A stretch of 64,000 nucleotides of DNA from contig NZ_JBBMQM010000001.1 of assembly GCF_038900055.1 (NCBI RefSeq), positions 496,001-560,000 on the forward strand. Direction: 5' to 3'. The stretch comes from Henriciella sp. AS95 (GTDB taxonomy: Bacteria > Pseudomonadota > Alphaproteobacteria > Caulobacterales > Hyphomonadaceae). The number at the start of each line of letters is the position of its first letter. The stretch's first letter is position 1. This document shows, piece after piece, positions 37,607-46,330 of the stretch. Both the position numbers and the translations under genes were made by a program. Below the pieces are notes generated by a model. It saw nothing but the letters and a program-made list of their open reading frames with translations, was not told the DNA's origin and did no database searches.

Positions 37607-38038
37607 TTAGAACCGTTGAAGCGCAGGGTCCCAGAGGCCCGCAGCCAGTAGCATGGCACTTGCGAGCTTGGTTCCGATCAGCACGATGGCAGCCCCGGCC
37701 TCATCATCCTGAATACGCTTGGGCAAGTCTCGCAGCATCAGGTCCGTCAGTCGATAGGCAAGAAGCTGCAAAATGAGGGAAACAATGCCCCATAGCATCA
37801 GATCGAGCAGAGAAACGCTGGACGCCAGGCAGGACGCGAGCGGGATAGCGAGCCCCACGATGGCGCCAGCAAGCGCCAGACCTGCGGTTCCGTTGCCGCC
37901 TTTGACCAGCGCCAGTTCCTTCCATGGAGTTAAAAGGACATAGACGGAAACGGCGAGGATAAGCATGAGGCCAGCGGCCCCGGTCCAGAGCAGGAATGTC
38001 GGAAAACCTTCCTGGAATGACTGTAATACGGAACCCAT
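37607..38038 (-). CDS. DUF350-like inner-membrane protein
   Basis: A 143-residue protein with four hydrophobic helices: FPTFLLWTGAAGLMLILAVSVY, TAGLALAGAIVGLAIPLAS, LLDLMLWGIVSLILQLLAYRL, and GAAIVLIGTKLASAMLLAAG (split in reading). The ALAGAIVGLAIPLAS and LMLWGIVSLILQLL-x-YR patterns are those of DUF350/YjfL proteins, of unknown function. Start at 38038 is used; the earlier codons read MRAVACLGQVY and are unsupported. It precedes the protease gene on the same strand with 15 nt between. Confidence 0.75.
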   Translation of the reverse strand: MGSVLQSFQEGFPTFLLWTGAAGLMLILAVSVYVLLTPWKELALVKGGNGTAGLALAGAIVGLAIPLASCLASSVSLLDLMLWGIVSLILQLLAYRLTDLMLRDLPKRIQDDEAGAAIVLIGTKLASAMLLAAGLWDPALQRF

Positions 38039-38115
38039 GAATTTACCGGCCTGTTGTCTTGGATAGACTTGTCCTAAACAAGCTACAGCTCTCACTCAAG
38101 GACAATGGAGAAAAC

Positions 38116-38901
38116 ATGCTGCATCGCGGAAAAACGGCGCTCGTCACAGGCTCATCGAGTGGAATCGGCAAGGCGATTGCTGAGGCGTTTGCCGCAGAGG
38201 GCGCGAATGTCGTGCTCAATGGCCTCGTAAAGCCGGGCGAGGACGACAAACTCGTCGAGGAGTTCGAAAGCAAGTATGATGGAAAGTTTGGATTTTCCGG
38301 CGCGAACCTCACCGATCCAGAGGCCATTGAGGGCCTCATCGGATACGCGACGCGCGACTTTGGCGGCGTGGATATTCTGGTCAACAATGCCGGCGTCCAG
38401 CATGTCGAGCCAATCGAGGATTTTCCGGTCGCCAAGTGGGATCTGATCATCGCGCTTAATCTGAGCGCCGCTTTCCACACGACGCGCATGTGCATGAAGC
38501 CGATGAAAGAAAAAGGCTGGGGCCGGATCGTGAATACGGCCAGCGCTCATGCCCTCGTCGCCTCGCCTTACAAGTCAGCCTATGTCGCGGCCAAGCACGG
38601 CATTGCTGGCCTCACCAAAGTGGTCGCGCTGGAAGGCGCACAGCATGGGGTTCGCTGCAACGCGATCTGTCCGGGCTATGTCCACACGCCTCTGGTCGAT
38701 GCGCAGATTGGCGACACCGCCAAGGCGCGCGGCATGACGGAGGAGCAGGTTGTGAATGACGTCATTCTGGCGGCCCAGCCGACCAAGGAGTTCGTCACCG
38801 TCGAACAGGTGGGCGCCATGGCGGTCTTCCTGACCAGTCCGGCCGGCGACCAGATCAATGGCGCCCTGATGCAGATGGATGGCGGCTGGGTCGCGCAGTA
38901 G
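38116..38901 (+). CDS. 3-Hydroxybutyrate dehydrogenase
   Basis: A 261-residue SDR. VTGSSSGIGKAIAEAF is the NAD site, NNAGVQHVEPIEDF and ILAAQPTKEFVTVEQVG are the substrate-binding features of D-3-hydroxybutyrate dehydrogenases, and the catalytic YKSAYVAAKHG follows the TASAHALVASP serine. It converts 3-hydroxybutyrate to acetoacetate, the entry step when polyhydroxybutyrate or ketone bodies are consumed. GGAG precedes ATG 38116. It is divergent from the DUF350-like gene and convergent with the vWA lipoprotein. Confidence 0.88.
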   Translation: MLHRGKTALVTGSSSGIGKAIAEAFAAEGANVVLNGLVKPGEDDKLVEEFESKYDGKFGFSGANLTDPEAIEGLIGYATRDFGGVDILVNNAGVQHVEPIEDFPVAKWDLIIALNLSAAFHTTRMCMKPMKEKGWGRIVNTASAHALVASPYKSAYVAAKHGIAGLTKVVALEGAQHGVRCNAICPGYVHTPLVDAQIGDTAKARGMTEEQVVNDVILAAQPTKEFVTVEQVGAMAVFLTSPAGDQINGALMQMDGGWVAQ

Positions 38902-38904
38902 TCG

Positions 38905-40314
38905 CTAGCTTTCAGCCTCTTCCACTTTGCAAATCCCGGCCTTGTAATCGCCGACCACGCGGATGACCTCATCGCCATCCGGCTCGACCCGCTGGCCGGA
39001 AATAAGGTCGATCAGGACGCGTTCGACGAGGCTGTCGAGGCGAGTGACGACATAGCAGTCTACAGTCGGCTCGGCATGCGCGTTGCCGACGCCGCTATCA
39101 TCGGTGAGGAAGAGATAACGACCGCCTGTGATCTGGCTCATGGCGCGCATCAGGAACTCGGCTGTGTCATCGACACCGCTCGCGGCGAGCGGAACAACAT
39201 GAATGCCCTTGGTGCGGGACAGCAGCGCGCTTTCCCAGGTCGACTGGATGTCCTGATCGTGCGGCGGCGCATCGGCGACAAGCATGTTGACCTTTACGGC
39301 GTCGTCGCGCCAGGCGAAGTCCAGCCCGGCCTTCATCGCGTCCTGCATGGCTTCTGGGAAGTCGCCGCCACCGCCCGCGCTCTGCGCTTTCAGATACTCG
39401 ACGAAGGCGTCGAGATCGCCAGTGAGGTCAAAATCGCGCACGACATAGGCGTCGCCCGTGTCGCGATAGACGATGAGGCCGGCATGGATGTCGAGGCTGC
39501 CCTGGCTGTCACGCACGCGGTCCAGAATGGCGATCAGCTCGCTTTGCAAATAGCGCATTTCGTCCGACATTGAGCCGGTAGCATCGACCGTCAGCAACAG
39601 GTCGAGCTTGGTGACCTTGGACGCATCCGACGAAAAGCTCATCTCGACAGGGGCGTCTGGCCCACCATCGGTGAGATCGATGGTCTTCTTGATGCCTTTG
39701 CTACCGGGCGCAGAGGCCTTGATGACGACGCCGTCGCCCAGCGCATCAAATCGCGGATAGAGATAGGCCATGCCGTCGGCGCCGGTGCGCAGCGGAAACA
39801 TCGTCTTATCCTGACCGTTCTGGACGAGGATCTTGGCAAAGGGCACCGGCTTGCCAAGGCGGTCGGTCAGTTTCAGTTCGACCCGGTCGGCCGCGTCCAC
39901 ATAGGGAAGCTGCTTGCGGTTAATCAGCGACTTCTTCTGTTTCAGATAGGCCTCATAGAGGCCGGGATTGAGCACGTCGTCATAGTCCCCCGCCGTGAGC
40001 ATGCCCGACTGCGGAAGCGGTTTGGGCTCTTTGACGCTTTTCTCGATCGTGTCCGTAGGGCTGCCGACCGGTGCTTCAGCCGGGGCCGGTTCCGCGCTCA
40101 CAACCCCTGAAGCGGGCGGTGGAGGTGGCGGGGGTGCAGGAGGCGGGGGAGGCGGCGGAGGAGGAGGCGGGCTGTAACCGTCACTGCCGCCATCATCACT
40201 TCGTGACCCGGTAACGACGAGCGCATCAGTGTCTTCCCCTGAATGCTCCGTCGCGCAGCTGGCCAGAACGAGCACACTCGCCATGGCGAGCGCGGCAGTC
40301 TTTGTGAATCGCAT
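38905..40314 (-). CDS. vWA-domain lipoprotein with proline-rich spacer
   Basis: A 469-residue lipoprotein (lipobox LASC, start 40314). After the anchor comes a spacer with a run of proline (11 Pro, Ala, 7 Pro) around residues 50-75, then a carbohydrate-like beta domain, and a vWA domain from about residue 235 whose MIDAS is DATGSMSDEM, followed by GGDFPEAMQDAMKAGLDF. The C-terminal ~60 residues have two spaced cysteines. It is probably an outer-membrane or periplasmic adhesion/scaffold protein; similar orphan vWA lipoproteins have no defined role. It is convergent with the dehydrogenase gene. Confidence 0.8.
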   Translation of the reverse strand: MRFTKTAALAMASVLVLASCATEHSGEDTDALVVTGSRSDDGGSDGYSPPPPPPPPPPPAPPPPPPPASGVVSAEPAPAEAPVGSPTDTIEKSVKEPKPLPQSGMLTAGDYDDVLNPGLYEAYLKQKKSLINRKQLPYVDAADRVELKLTDRLGKPVPFAKILVQNGQDKTMFPLRTGADGMAYLYPRFDALGDGVVIKASAPGSKGIKKTIDLTDGGPDAPVEMSFSSDASKVTKLDLLLTVDATGSMSDEMRYLQSELIAILDRVRDSQGSLDIHAGLIVYRDTGDAYVVRDFDLTGDLDAFVEYLKAQSAGGGGDFPEAMQDAMKAGLDFAWRDDAVKVNMLVADAPPHDQDIQSTWESALLSRTKGIHVVPLAASGVDDTAEFLMRAMSQITGGRYLFLTDDSGVGNAHAEPTVDCYVVTRLDSLVERVLIDLISGQRVEPDGDEVIRVVGDYKAGICKVEEAES

Positions 40315-40406
40315 GATACGTCCCCTTCTCCTGATCTGGACGCAGTCAGGATTAAAATCTGGACACAATCAAGGCAGGTCGGAGGCGATAGGTTGCCGAG
40401 GCTCGA

Positions 40407-41678
40407 TTATTCGACTTCGGGTTCTTCCGGGATTGGCGCGACACGAAGGCCTGTGATCTGGTTGCGCGTCTTGCGGATGATGTCGAAGCGACTGCCGTGA
40501 AAGGAGAAGCGCTGACCGGGTTCAGGAATGGTCTGGGCCTCGTGAATCACGAGCCCGGCCACGGTCACGGCCTCATCATCGGGCAGCTGCCAGCCGGTCG
40601 CGCGGTTGAGATCACGGATCGTGACCCAGCCTTCAACGATGACAGAGCCATCAGACTGCGGGCGGACACCCTGGACGGGCACATCATGCTCATCGCGAAT
40701 GTCACCAACGATTTCCTCGAGAATGTCTTCCAGGGTCAGGAGGCCCTGCAGCTCACCATACTCATCGACGACGAGGGCGAAGTGATTGCGCTCTGTCAGG
40801 AAGAGGTCGAGCTGGTCCTGAAGCGGGGTCGTCTCGGGCACGAACCAGGGCTCACGCAGCAGCTCAGTCATGTCGATATCGTCGAGGTCGCCCTTCTGGT
40901 GAACGACGGCGCGCAGCAGGTCCTTCACGTGCAGGATGCCGGTGATCTCATCGTCTTCGGCATTATAGAGCGGCAGACGGGTGTGCGGGCTGTTCAGCGC
41001 CTGCTTGATGATTTCAGCCGACGGGGCAGACGCATCGAGCATGGTGATGTTCTTGCGGTGGATCATCACCTCTTCGACGGTCATGTCCTTGAGATCCAGC
41101 GCGCCGACGAGGCGATGCCTGTCGGCTTCGTCTACACCGCCTTCAGAGTGGTGAAAGTCGATGGCCCCGCGGATTTCCTCTTCGGCGGTGAAGCTCGCAT
41201 CCGGCGCGCCGGCGCCGACCAGGCGCAGCGTTGTGTTTACGATGGCCTGAATGATGAGGACAATCCATGAGGCGGCTTTCACCAGCCAGCTGATTGGCTT
41301 TCCAACCGACATGGCCATCGAGTCGGCCCGGGTGATGGCATAGGTCTTCGGCAACACCTCAGCAAAGACGAGAACGAGCACCGTCATTACCGCTGTGGCG
41401 ACAGCAACGCCCACCGCGCCGGGCAGAAGCGAGGCAAACAGGGTCGTTGCAAGCGCTGAGGCGAGAATATTGACCAGATTGTTGCCGAGCAGGATGGCGC
41501 CGATCAATCGTTCGCGGTCGGCGATCAGGCCATTGACGGTGGCGGCGCGCTTGTTTCCGTCGCGCTCCAACTGGTGCATCCGGGTTCTGGAAGCTGCGGT
41601 GAGGGCTGTTTCTGACCCTGAAAAAAAGGCCGACATCCCGAGTAGGATCAGGATGGCGACAGCGGTTCCTATAATCAT
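40407..41678 (-). CDS. CorC/HlyC-family (CNNM) transporter-associated protein
   Basis: A 423-residue protein with a DUF21 membrane domain (about four helices, e.g. AVAILILLGMSAFFSGSETALTAASRTRMHQL, read as AILILLGMSAFFSGSETAL), two CBS domains (DASAPSAEIIKQALNSPHTR, TTPLQDQLDLFLTERNHFAL) and a C-terminal CorC_HlyC domain (GSVIVEGWVTIRDLNRATGW). The family handles Mg2+/Co2+ export or related ion traffic in the inner membrane. aroB lies upstream on the same strand 3 nt away, so aroK-aroB-this gene may be one unit. Confidence 0.9.
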   Translation of the reverse strand: MIIGTAVAILILLGMSAFFSGSETALTAASRTRMHQLERDGNKRAATVNGLIADRERLIGAILLGNNLVNILASALATTLFASLLPGAVGVAVATAVMTVLVLVFAEVLPKTYAITRADSMAMSVGKPISWLVKAASWIVLIIQAIVNTTLRLVGAGAPDASFTAEEEIRGAIDFHHSEGGVDEADRHRLVGALDLKDMTVEEVMIHRKNITMLDASAPSAEIIKQALNSPHTRLPLYNAEDDEITGILHVKDLLRAVVHQKGDLDDIDMTELLREPWFVPETTPLQDQLDLFLTERNHFALVVDEYGELQGLLTLEDILEEIVGDIRDEHDVPVQGVRPQSDGSVIVEGWVTIRDLNRATGWQLPDDEAVTVAGLVIHEAQTIPEPGQRFSFHGSRFDIIRKTRNQITGLRVAPIPEEPEVE

Positions 41679-41681
41679 GGC

Positions 41682-42812
41682 TCAGCCCTGCTGAAGCTCC
41701 TCGTCTAGAAATTCGCGGACGTCTGAAAGGTCAGCGTCCGGCTGGATAAAGGCGCGGCCCAGCCCGCGTGCCAGGATGAGGGGAACGCGGCCGGCGCGTA
41801 CCTTCTTGTCCTGCTTCATCGCTTCAACAAGCGTATCAGCTGGATAAGGCCCTCCTGGAAGGCTGTTTAAGTGTGTCACAAGGCCCGCCGAATCAAGCAG
41901 CTTGCTGGCGCGGATGCTGTCCTGCCCGGTCATGAGGCCAAGACGCACCGAATATCGAAGCGCGAGCGCCATGCCGGTTGCGACCGCTTCGCCGTGCAGC
42001 AGGGTGGACTTGAAGCCATTAGCCGCTTCCAGAGCGTGCCCGAAGGTGTGACCGAGATTGAGCAGCGCGCGAACGCCCGATTCGCGCTCATCCTGAGAGA
42101 CGATGCGGGCCTTCGAGGCGCATGAGACCGCAACGGCATGCGCGAGCGCTTCGAGTTGCAGCGCGACGACGCGCGTCCCATTGGTTTCCAGCCAGTCGAA
42201 GAAGGCCGGGTCATCAATGAGGGCGTATTTCACGATCTCGGCATAGCCGGCGAGGCGCTCGCGCTCCGGCAGGGTTGAGAGAACGGACGTGTCGGCCAGA
42301 ACCAGCTGCGGCTGGTAGAAGGCGCCGATGAGGTTCTTGCCCTGGCTCGCATTGACCGCTGTCTTGCCGCCGACGGAGCTGTCGACCTGGGCCAGCAATG
42401 TGGTTGGGATCTGGACGAATTTCATGCCGCGCTTCATCAGCGACGCCGCAAGGCCCGTCAGGTCACCGACAATGCCGCCGCCGAGGGCGATCAGAACATC
42501 ATCGCGTCCGGCGCCTTCGGAAAGAAGCCAGTCCAGAACGCCGCCAAGCGTCTCCCAGGATTTCGAGCCCTCGCCATCAGACACGGCTTTCAGGTGCATT
42601 GTGAGCCCGGCGCTGCGGAGGCTGTCCTCCAGGGCGCCCGCATAGAGACCGCCAACCGTGCCATCAGTCAGAACGAAAGCACGTTTCTGTTTGACCAGCG
42701 GAGCGATGTGCGTGCCTGCTGTGGCAAGCAGGTCATTACCGATCAGGATATCGTAACTGCGATCATCAAGATCGACGCGAACGGATGTCGGGGGTGTCAT
42801 TGTATCAGTCAT
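41682..42812 (-). CDS. aroB: 3-Dehydroquinate synthase
   Basis: A 376-residue NAD- and zinc-dependent enzyme of the shikimate pathway. Motifs: DGEGSKSWETLGGVLDWLL (E-x-x-K), ALGGGIVGDLTGLAASLMKRG, the zinc glutamate in YAEIVKYALI, and histidines in NLGHTFGHALE and LLHGEAVATGMALAL. Start 42812 overlaps aroK by 8 nt; 42800 and 42821 are other in-frame starts. The aroK-aroB order is the usual one. Confidence 0.94.
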   Translation of the reverse strand: MTDTMTPPTSVRVDLDDRSYDILIGNDLLATAGTHIAPLVKQKRAFVLTDGTVGGLYAGALEDSLRSAGLTMHLKAVSDGEGSKSWETLGGVLDWLLSEGAGRDDVLIALGGGIVGDLTGLAASLMKRGMKFVQIPTTLLAQVDSSVGGKTAVNASQGKNLIGAFYQPQLVLADTSVLSTLPERERLAGYAEIVKYALIDDPAFFDWLETNGTRVVALQLEALAHAVAVSCASKARIVSQDERESGVRALLNLGHTFGHALEAANGFKSTLLHGEAVATGMALALRYSVRLGLMTGQDSIRASKLLDSAGLVTHLNSLPGGPYPADTLVEAMKQDKKVRAGRVPLILARGLGRAFIQPDADLSDVREFLDEELQQG

Positions 42813-43386
42813 GGCGGGCATCGGACCATTCTTCGAGTGCCTTCAGGATGGAATCGACGGTCGCCCTGTGCGGGCCTTCCTGGCTTGTCACAATCAGGTC
42901 AGCCTTCTCATAGATGGGGCGGCGTTCGTCGAGCAACCGGCTGAGCACGCCTTTCGGGTTGTCGGCCTTGAGCAGCGGGCGGTGGCTGCGGCGGGAAACG
43001 CGGCGCCAAAGGGTCTCCAGGTCGGCATTGAGCCAGATGGTTACGGCTTTCTCGCGCAGCAGGTTTCGCGTGTCAGGGTCAAGATAGGCCCCGCCGCCTG
43101 TGGCCAGCACATGAGGCGAATCGCCGAGCAGGCGTTCGAGTACCCGGCGCTCACCGCGGCGGAATTCAGCCTCACCATGAAGCGTGAAAATGTCGGCAAT
43201 CGATAGCCCGGCGGCCTTTTCGATCTCATGGTCGCTGTCAAAGAACTTTCGGCCCAGCGCATCGGCCAGCCGCTTGCCGACTGTCGATTTTCCAGCGCCC
43301 ATCAGGCCAACGAGGGCGATTGTGCGGTCGGACAGCGCCGCCTCAATTCTGCCTGCGTCTGCTGTGTAGTTGCTCTTTGCGGTCAT
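42805..43386 (-). CDS. aroK: Shikimate kinase
   Basis: A 193-residue P-loop kinase phosphorylating shikimate. Walker A is LMGAGKSTVGKRLA, the shikimate-binding SDHEIEKAAGLSIADIF and GEAEFRRGERRVL follow, then TGGGAYLDPDTRNLL. The upstream leader codes ~20 residues before the P-loop. It is first in the aroK-aroB unit and divergent from the tiny membrane protein at 43480. Confidence 0.93.
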   Translation of the reverse strand: MTAKSNYTADAGRIEAALSDRTIALVGLMGAGKSTVGKRLADALGRKFFDSDHEIEKAAGLSIADIFTLHGEAEFRRGERRVLERLLGDSPHVLATGGGAYLDPDTRNLLREKAVTIWLNADLETLWRRVSRRSHRPLLKADNPKGVLSRLLDERRPIYEKADLIVTSQEGPHRATVDSILKALEEWSDARHD

Positions 43387-43479
43387 GGGCTTTTCGGTTT
43401 CGCTATGACTGTCCTATACAGTCTCGGTGGATACGAGCAATGATTCCGGTGGAACTCGGCCGGGGAAAGAGGTTCCGTT

Positions 43480-43614
43480 TTGCGCAAGTGGCTAATCCTG
43501 TTTGTTGTCCTGATTTTGGGCGTCCTTGCAGCCTTGTGGTGGCTGGGCACCGAAGTCGAGGCGTCGAAGCCTGACCAGGGCGAAGTTCGCATGGAGATCG
43601 ACAATGTTTTCTAA
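43480..43614 (+). CDS. 44-residue TTG-start membrane peptide
   Basis: A short gene starting with TTG: (M)RKWLILFVVLILGVLAA then LWWLGTEVEASKPDQGEVRM and EIDNVF before TAA. It has a basic N-terminus, one hydrophobic helix with a Trp-Trp end, and an acidic tail. AGAGG lies 9 nt upstream of the TTG (43470s), which supports the start. The last 11 nt overlap the next gene, so the two are likely translated together. Function unknown; too short to place in a family by eye. Confidence 0.55.
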   Translation: MRKWLILFVVLILGVLAALWWLGTEVEASKPDQGEVRMEIDNVF

Positions 43615-45358
43615 AGGACGGTGCGCGGGTTATGCCGCTGCGCTGGTCCTTGCTGTGCTCCCCGCAAATGCGCAGATCGAATCAGCGGGGCTCGATGACG
43701 TCGACAGCTGGGGCGTCAGCCTGCTCGAGCGCGGCGAACAAAGCCTTGGTGACCAGGTCTGGTCAGGCTCGGATGGCGACTACCTGCTGGAGCTTCTGAA
43801 TGCGATCGACGTCGACCAGCTGACAGTTCCCGAGCGGGATGTTCTCAGCCGGGCTTTACGAAGCCCTGCCAATGGTCTGCGCGGAGATGATGCCGCTGCG
43901 GTTCTGGCCAAGCGCCTGGACCTGCTGGTGGCGCTCGGTGAGGACGGCGCGGCCAGCAAGCTTGCGCGGCAGTTCGATGAGCCCCCGGAGGGGTTTGATG
44001 GTGATGCTATCCTGTCCGACCGGCGTCTTGCCAATGGCGACCTCGACGTTGTCTGCCGCCAGATGGACCCGGCTGCGGAAGGGGCGTTCTGGGCGCAGCT
44101 CCGCGCGATCTGCACACTGAGCGATGAAGATTATGCGGCCGCAGAGCTATCCATCGAAATCGCTGCCCAGCAGGAAGGGGTTGAGCCCTGGTTCTCTGAG
44201 ACAGCGATTGCCGTGCTCGCCGAGTCTGAAGATTTGCCTGATGCCCGTTACGGGTCAGGGCTTGAGATTGCGCTCTCGCAGCTTGCCGGGCTGCCCATCA
44301 CCGAAGACACGATTGACAGCATGACGCCGGAGATCGCCGCCGAGATCGCTGGCGATGAGGATATAGACCTGACCCTGCGCCTGATGGCGGCAAGCAAAGC
44401 GGCGGCTGCCGGCGCCCTGAACCCCAAAGCACATCGCAGGCTGTATGCTGACCTGATCGAAACAGAGGGATTTGAGCCTGAAACCGCGATCGAGGCTGCC
44501 TTTGTTGTCCTCGCGCGCGAACCGGAAGCCGTGCCTGAGCCTGAGGTCGTCGCCCTGGCGCAATCGACGGGTGGTCCACGTGACCTGCGCGCCATGAACG
44601 AGGACTGGATCGAGCCCGTTCAGCCTGAAGACGTATCGCCAGACGCGCTGGAGGCCGAAACGGTTGATGAGATTTCATTGGCCGAGGAGCAGGCGCTTGC
44701 CGTGTCCGAAGCGTTGCGCCAGGCGGGCGGCCGTCAGGATGAGCTGCTTGCCGTTGCGCGCCTGTTGCAGGCTGACCTTGGCCAGCTCGCCATTAATGAG
44801 GATACGCGCTTTGCTGCGATTCCGTTTGCCGCCGCGTTGTTGTCGGTGGGCGATCAGGCAGGGGCTGTGCGCTGGCTCGACGGGCTTGATGAAGACGAGA
44901 TCTCCAATGTCGATGCGTTCGATGCGGCGCTCTTGCGCGGCTATGCCGACATTGGCGGCGCCGAGCGGTCGGCAGAAGCGGCGCGGGCTGTCGCTGACAC
45001 GCTGTTGGAGACGGGTATCGAACCGGGCCAGCAGGAACAGGCCCTGCGGCTGATGTCGCTCTGGTCTGGGTTCGACATGCCGATGCCGGTCCGCGCGCGT
45101 ATGGTGCTGGCCGACGCCGATCTGCAGTCGCGGCGTATTGCGTCCGGCAAGATGGTCGCAATCGAGGCGGCTGCGCGCAATGATGCTCCGGGGGAAGCCT
45201 TGTTCTCCCTTCTGGGTGAAACGCGCGGCCAGCCACAACAGCTTTCAGGCGCTGATCTTCAGGACACGATTGAGGTGCTTCGCTTGATCGATGCTGAGGA
45301 CGAGGCGCAACAGCTTGCGCTGGAAGCCGGCGAAATCTGGAAACTGGTGCGGCGCTAG
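43604..45358 (+). CDS. Large secreted helical-repeat orphan protein
   Basis: A 584-residue protein with a signal peptide (MFSKGRCAGYAAALVLAVLP then ANAQ). The mature part is acidic, Ala/Glu/Asp/Leu-rich and predicted all-helical, with recurrent patterns like RQAGGRQDELLAVARLLQAD, AALLSVGDQAGAVRWLDGLD, YADIGGAERSAEAARAVADTL, resembling tandem helical hairpins (TPR-like). I recognise no family and no catalytic motifs. It is coupled to the tiny membrane peptide upstream and convergent with an SGNH esterase, overlapping by 4 nt. Confidence 0.75.
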   Translation: MFSKGRCAGYAAALVLAVLPANAQIESAGLDDVDSWGVSLLERGEQSLGDQVWSGSDGDYLLELLNAIDVDQLTVPERDVLSRALRSPANGLRGDDAAAVLAKRLDLLVALGEDGAASKLARQFDEPPEGFDGDAILSDRRLANGDLDVVCRQMDPAAEGAFWAQLRAICTLSDEDYAAAELSIEIAAQQEGVEPWFSETAIAVLAESEDLPDARYGSGLEIALSQLAGLPITEDTIDSMTPEIAAEIAGDEDIDLTLRLMAASKAAAAGALNPKAHRRLYADLIETEGFEPETAIEAAFVVLAREPEAVPEPEVVALAQSTGGPRDLRAMNEDWIEPVQPEDVSPDALEAETVDEISLAEEQALAVSEALRQAGGRQDELLAVARLLQADLGQLAINEDTRFAAIPFAAALLSVGDQAGAVRWLDGLDEDEISNVDAFDAALLRGYADIGGAERSAEAARAVADTLLETGIEPGQQEQALRLMSLWSGFDMPMPVRARMVLADADLQSRRIASGKMVAIEAAARNDAPGEALFSLLGETRGQPQQLSGADLQDTIEVLRLIDAEDEAQQLALEAGEIWKLVRR

Positions 45359-46200
45359 ATCGTCTCGTCCAGGAATGATGCACAGGCGTTGACCGCTGCG
45401 GGCCGTGAACGAGCCTTGCCGGTTTGGTCGGGCTTTTCGTCGTCTATGTATGGTGCCAGCTTATCAGACTGCGCCAGTGCGCCGGCCAGCACATAGGCCA
45501 TGCCGCATGCGCCGAGCCTCGAAAGGTGGGTATTGTCCTCGATGCCGCTGGGGTATTGCCGGTTCCTGTCCTGCGGCGTGAGCCAGAGAAAATCCTTCTT
45601 TGTCTCCTCCGCGCCGATTGTCTCTAAATAGGCGAGGCCGAGTTCCGACAGGTTGACGAATGGCACGTCCATTTGCGCGGCGACGGTGCGGTAGGCCTCC
45701 AGATATAGCCCATGGGTTTCGACCATGGCGTTGCCCTCCCACAGACGGCGCGGGACAGGCGAGACGATCACGGCCGTGGCCTCGTGGTCCCGCACATCCT
45801 GCACATACTGGCGAAGAAGGTCCGGAAAGTCTGTTCTCGGATCAGCATAGCGTGAGGGCGTGTCGTCGCGCGCATCATTGTGCCCCATGCTGATGAGCAC
45901 GATGTCTGTCGGCTGGAGGCCTTCCAGAATGTCGTCCCAGCGGCCTTCGGCGATGAATGTGCGCAGGCTTCGGCCACTAACGGCGCGGTTCTCGAATTGC
46001 GCGGCATCTGTGAGGAAGTAGCGCAAGGCCTGTCCCCACCCGGCTTGAGGGGCCGCGATGGCGGTGTAATCAGACGCCGTCGAGTCGCCGACAAGGATCA
46101 GACGCGGCTTGTCAGCATCCGAGCCGGAGCCGGGCGAGCAGGCTGAAATCGCTAGCGCCGCACCGAATGCAATCGCCTTCAGCCTGTCTCTGATCTGCAT
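45355..46200 (-). CDS. SGNH/GDSL esterase, lipoprotein (acetylesterase-like)
   Basis: A 281-residue secreted esterase. Lipobox-like ISAC after MQIRDRLKAIAFGAALAISA, then the catalytic block I with LILVGDSTASDY (Ser40), block III MGHNDARDD, and block V DNTHLSRLGA with the Asp-His pair. It resembles rhamnogalacturonan/pectin acetylesterases that remove O-acetyl groups from polysaccharides. Start at 46200. It lies next to a polysaccharide deacetylase on the same strand. Confidence 0.85.
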   Translation of the reverse strand: MQIRDRLKAIAFGAALAISACSPGSGSDADKPRLILVGDSTASDYTAIAAPQAGWGQALRYFLTDAAQFENRAVSGRSLRTFIAEGRWDDILEGLQPTDIVLISMGHNDARDDTPSRYADPRTDFPDLLRQYVQDVRDHEATAVIVSPVPRRLWEGNAMVETHGLYLEAYRTVAAQMDVPFVNLSELGLAYLETIGAEETKKDFLWLTPQDRNRQYPSGIEDNTHLSRLGACGMAYVLAGALAQSDKLAPYIDDEKPDQTGKARSRPAAVNACASFLDETI

Positions 46201-46252
46201 GACATCTCCCCTCGCATCCTCCAACCGTATCTGCGGCAGGCGTTTTAGACAC

Positions 46253-46267
46253 ACATGATGTACATGT
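46253..46267. repeat. Inverted repeat ACATG-N5-CATGT
   Basis: A symmetric 15-bp element (ACATG ATGTA CATGT) in the 130-nt gap between the deacetylase stop and the esterase start; on the minus strand it lies about 55 nt upstream of the esterase ATG. Possible operator; otherwise the gap shows nothing clear. Confidence 0.3.
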
Positions 46268-46330
46268 TCGGCGAAGGGTTCGGAAAGCCCTGTGCACTGC
46301 TGGTCTATTCTCTGCCGAGCGGCGAAGGCT

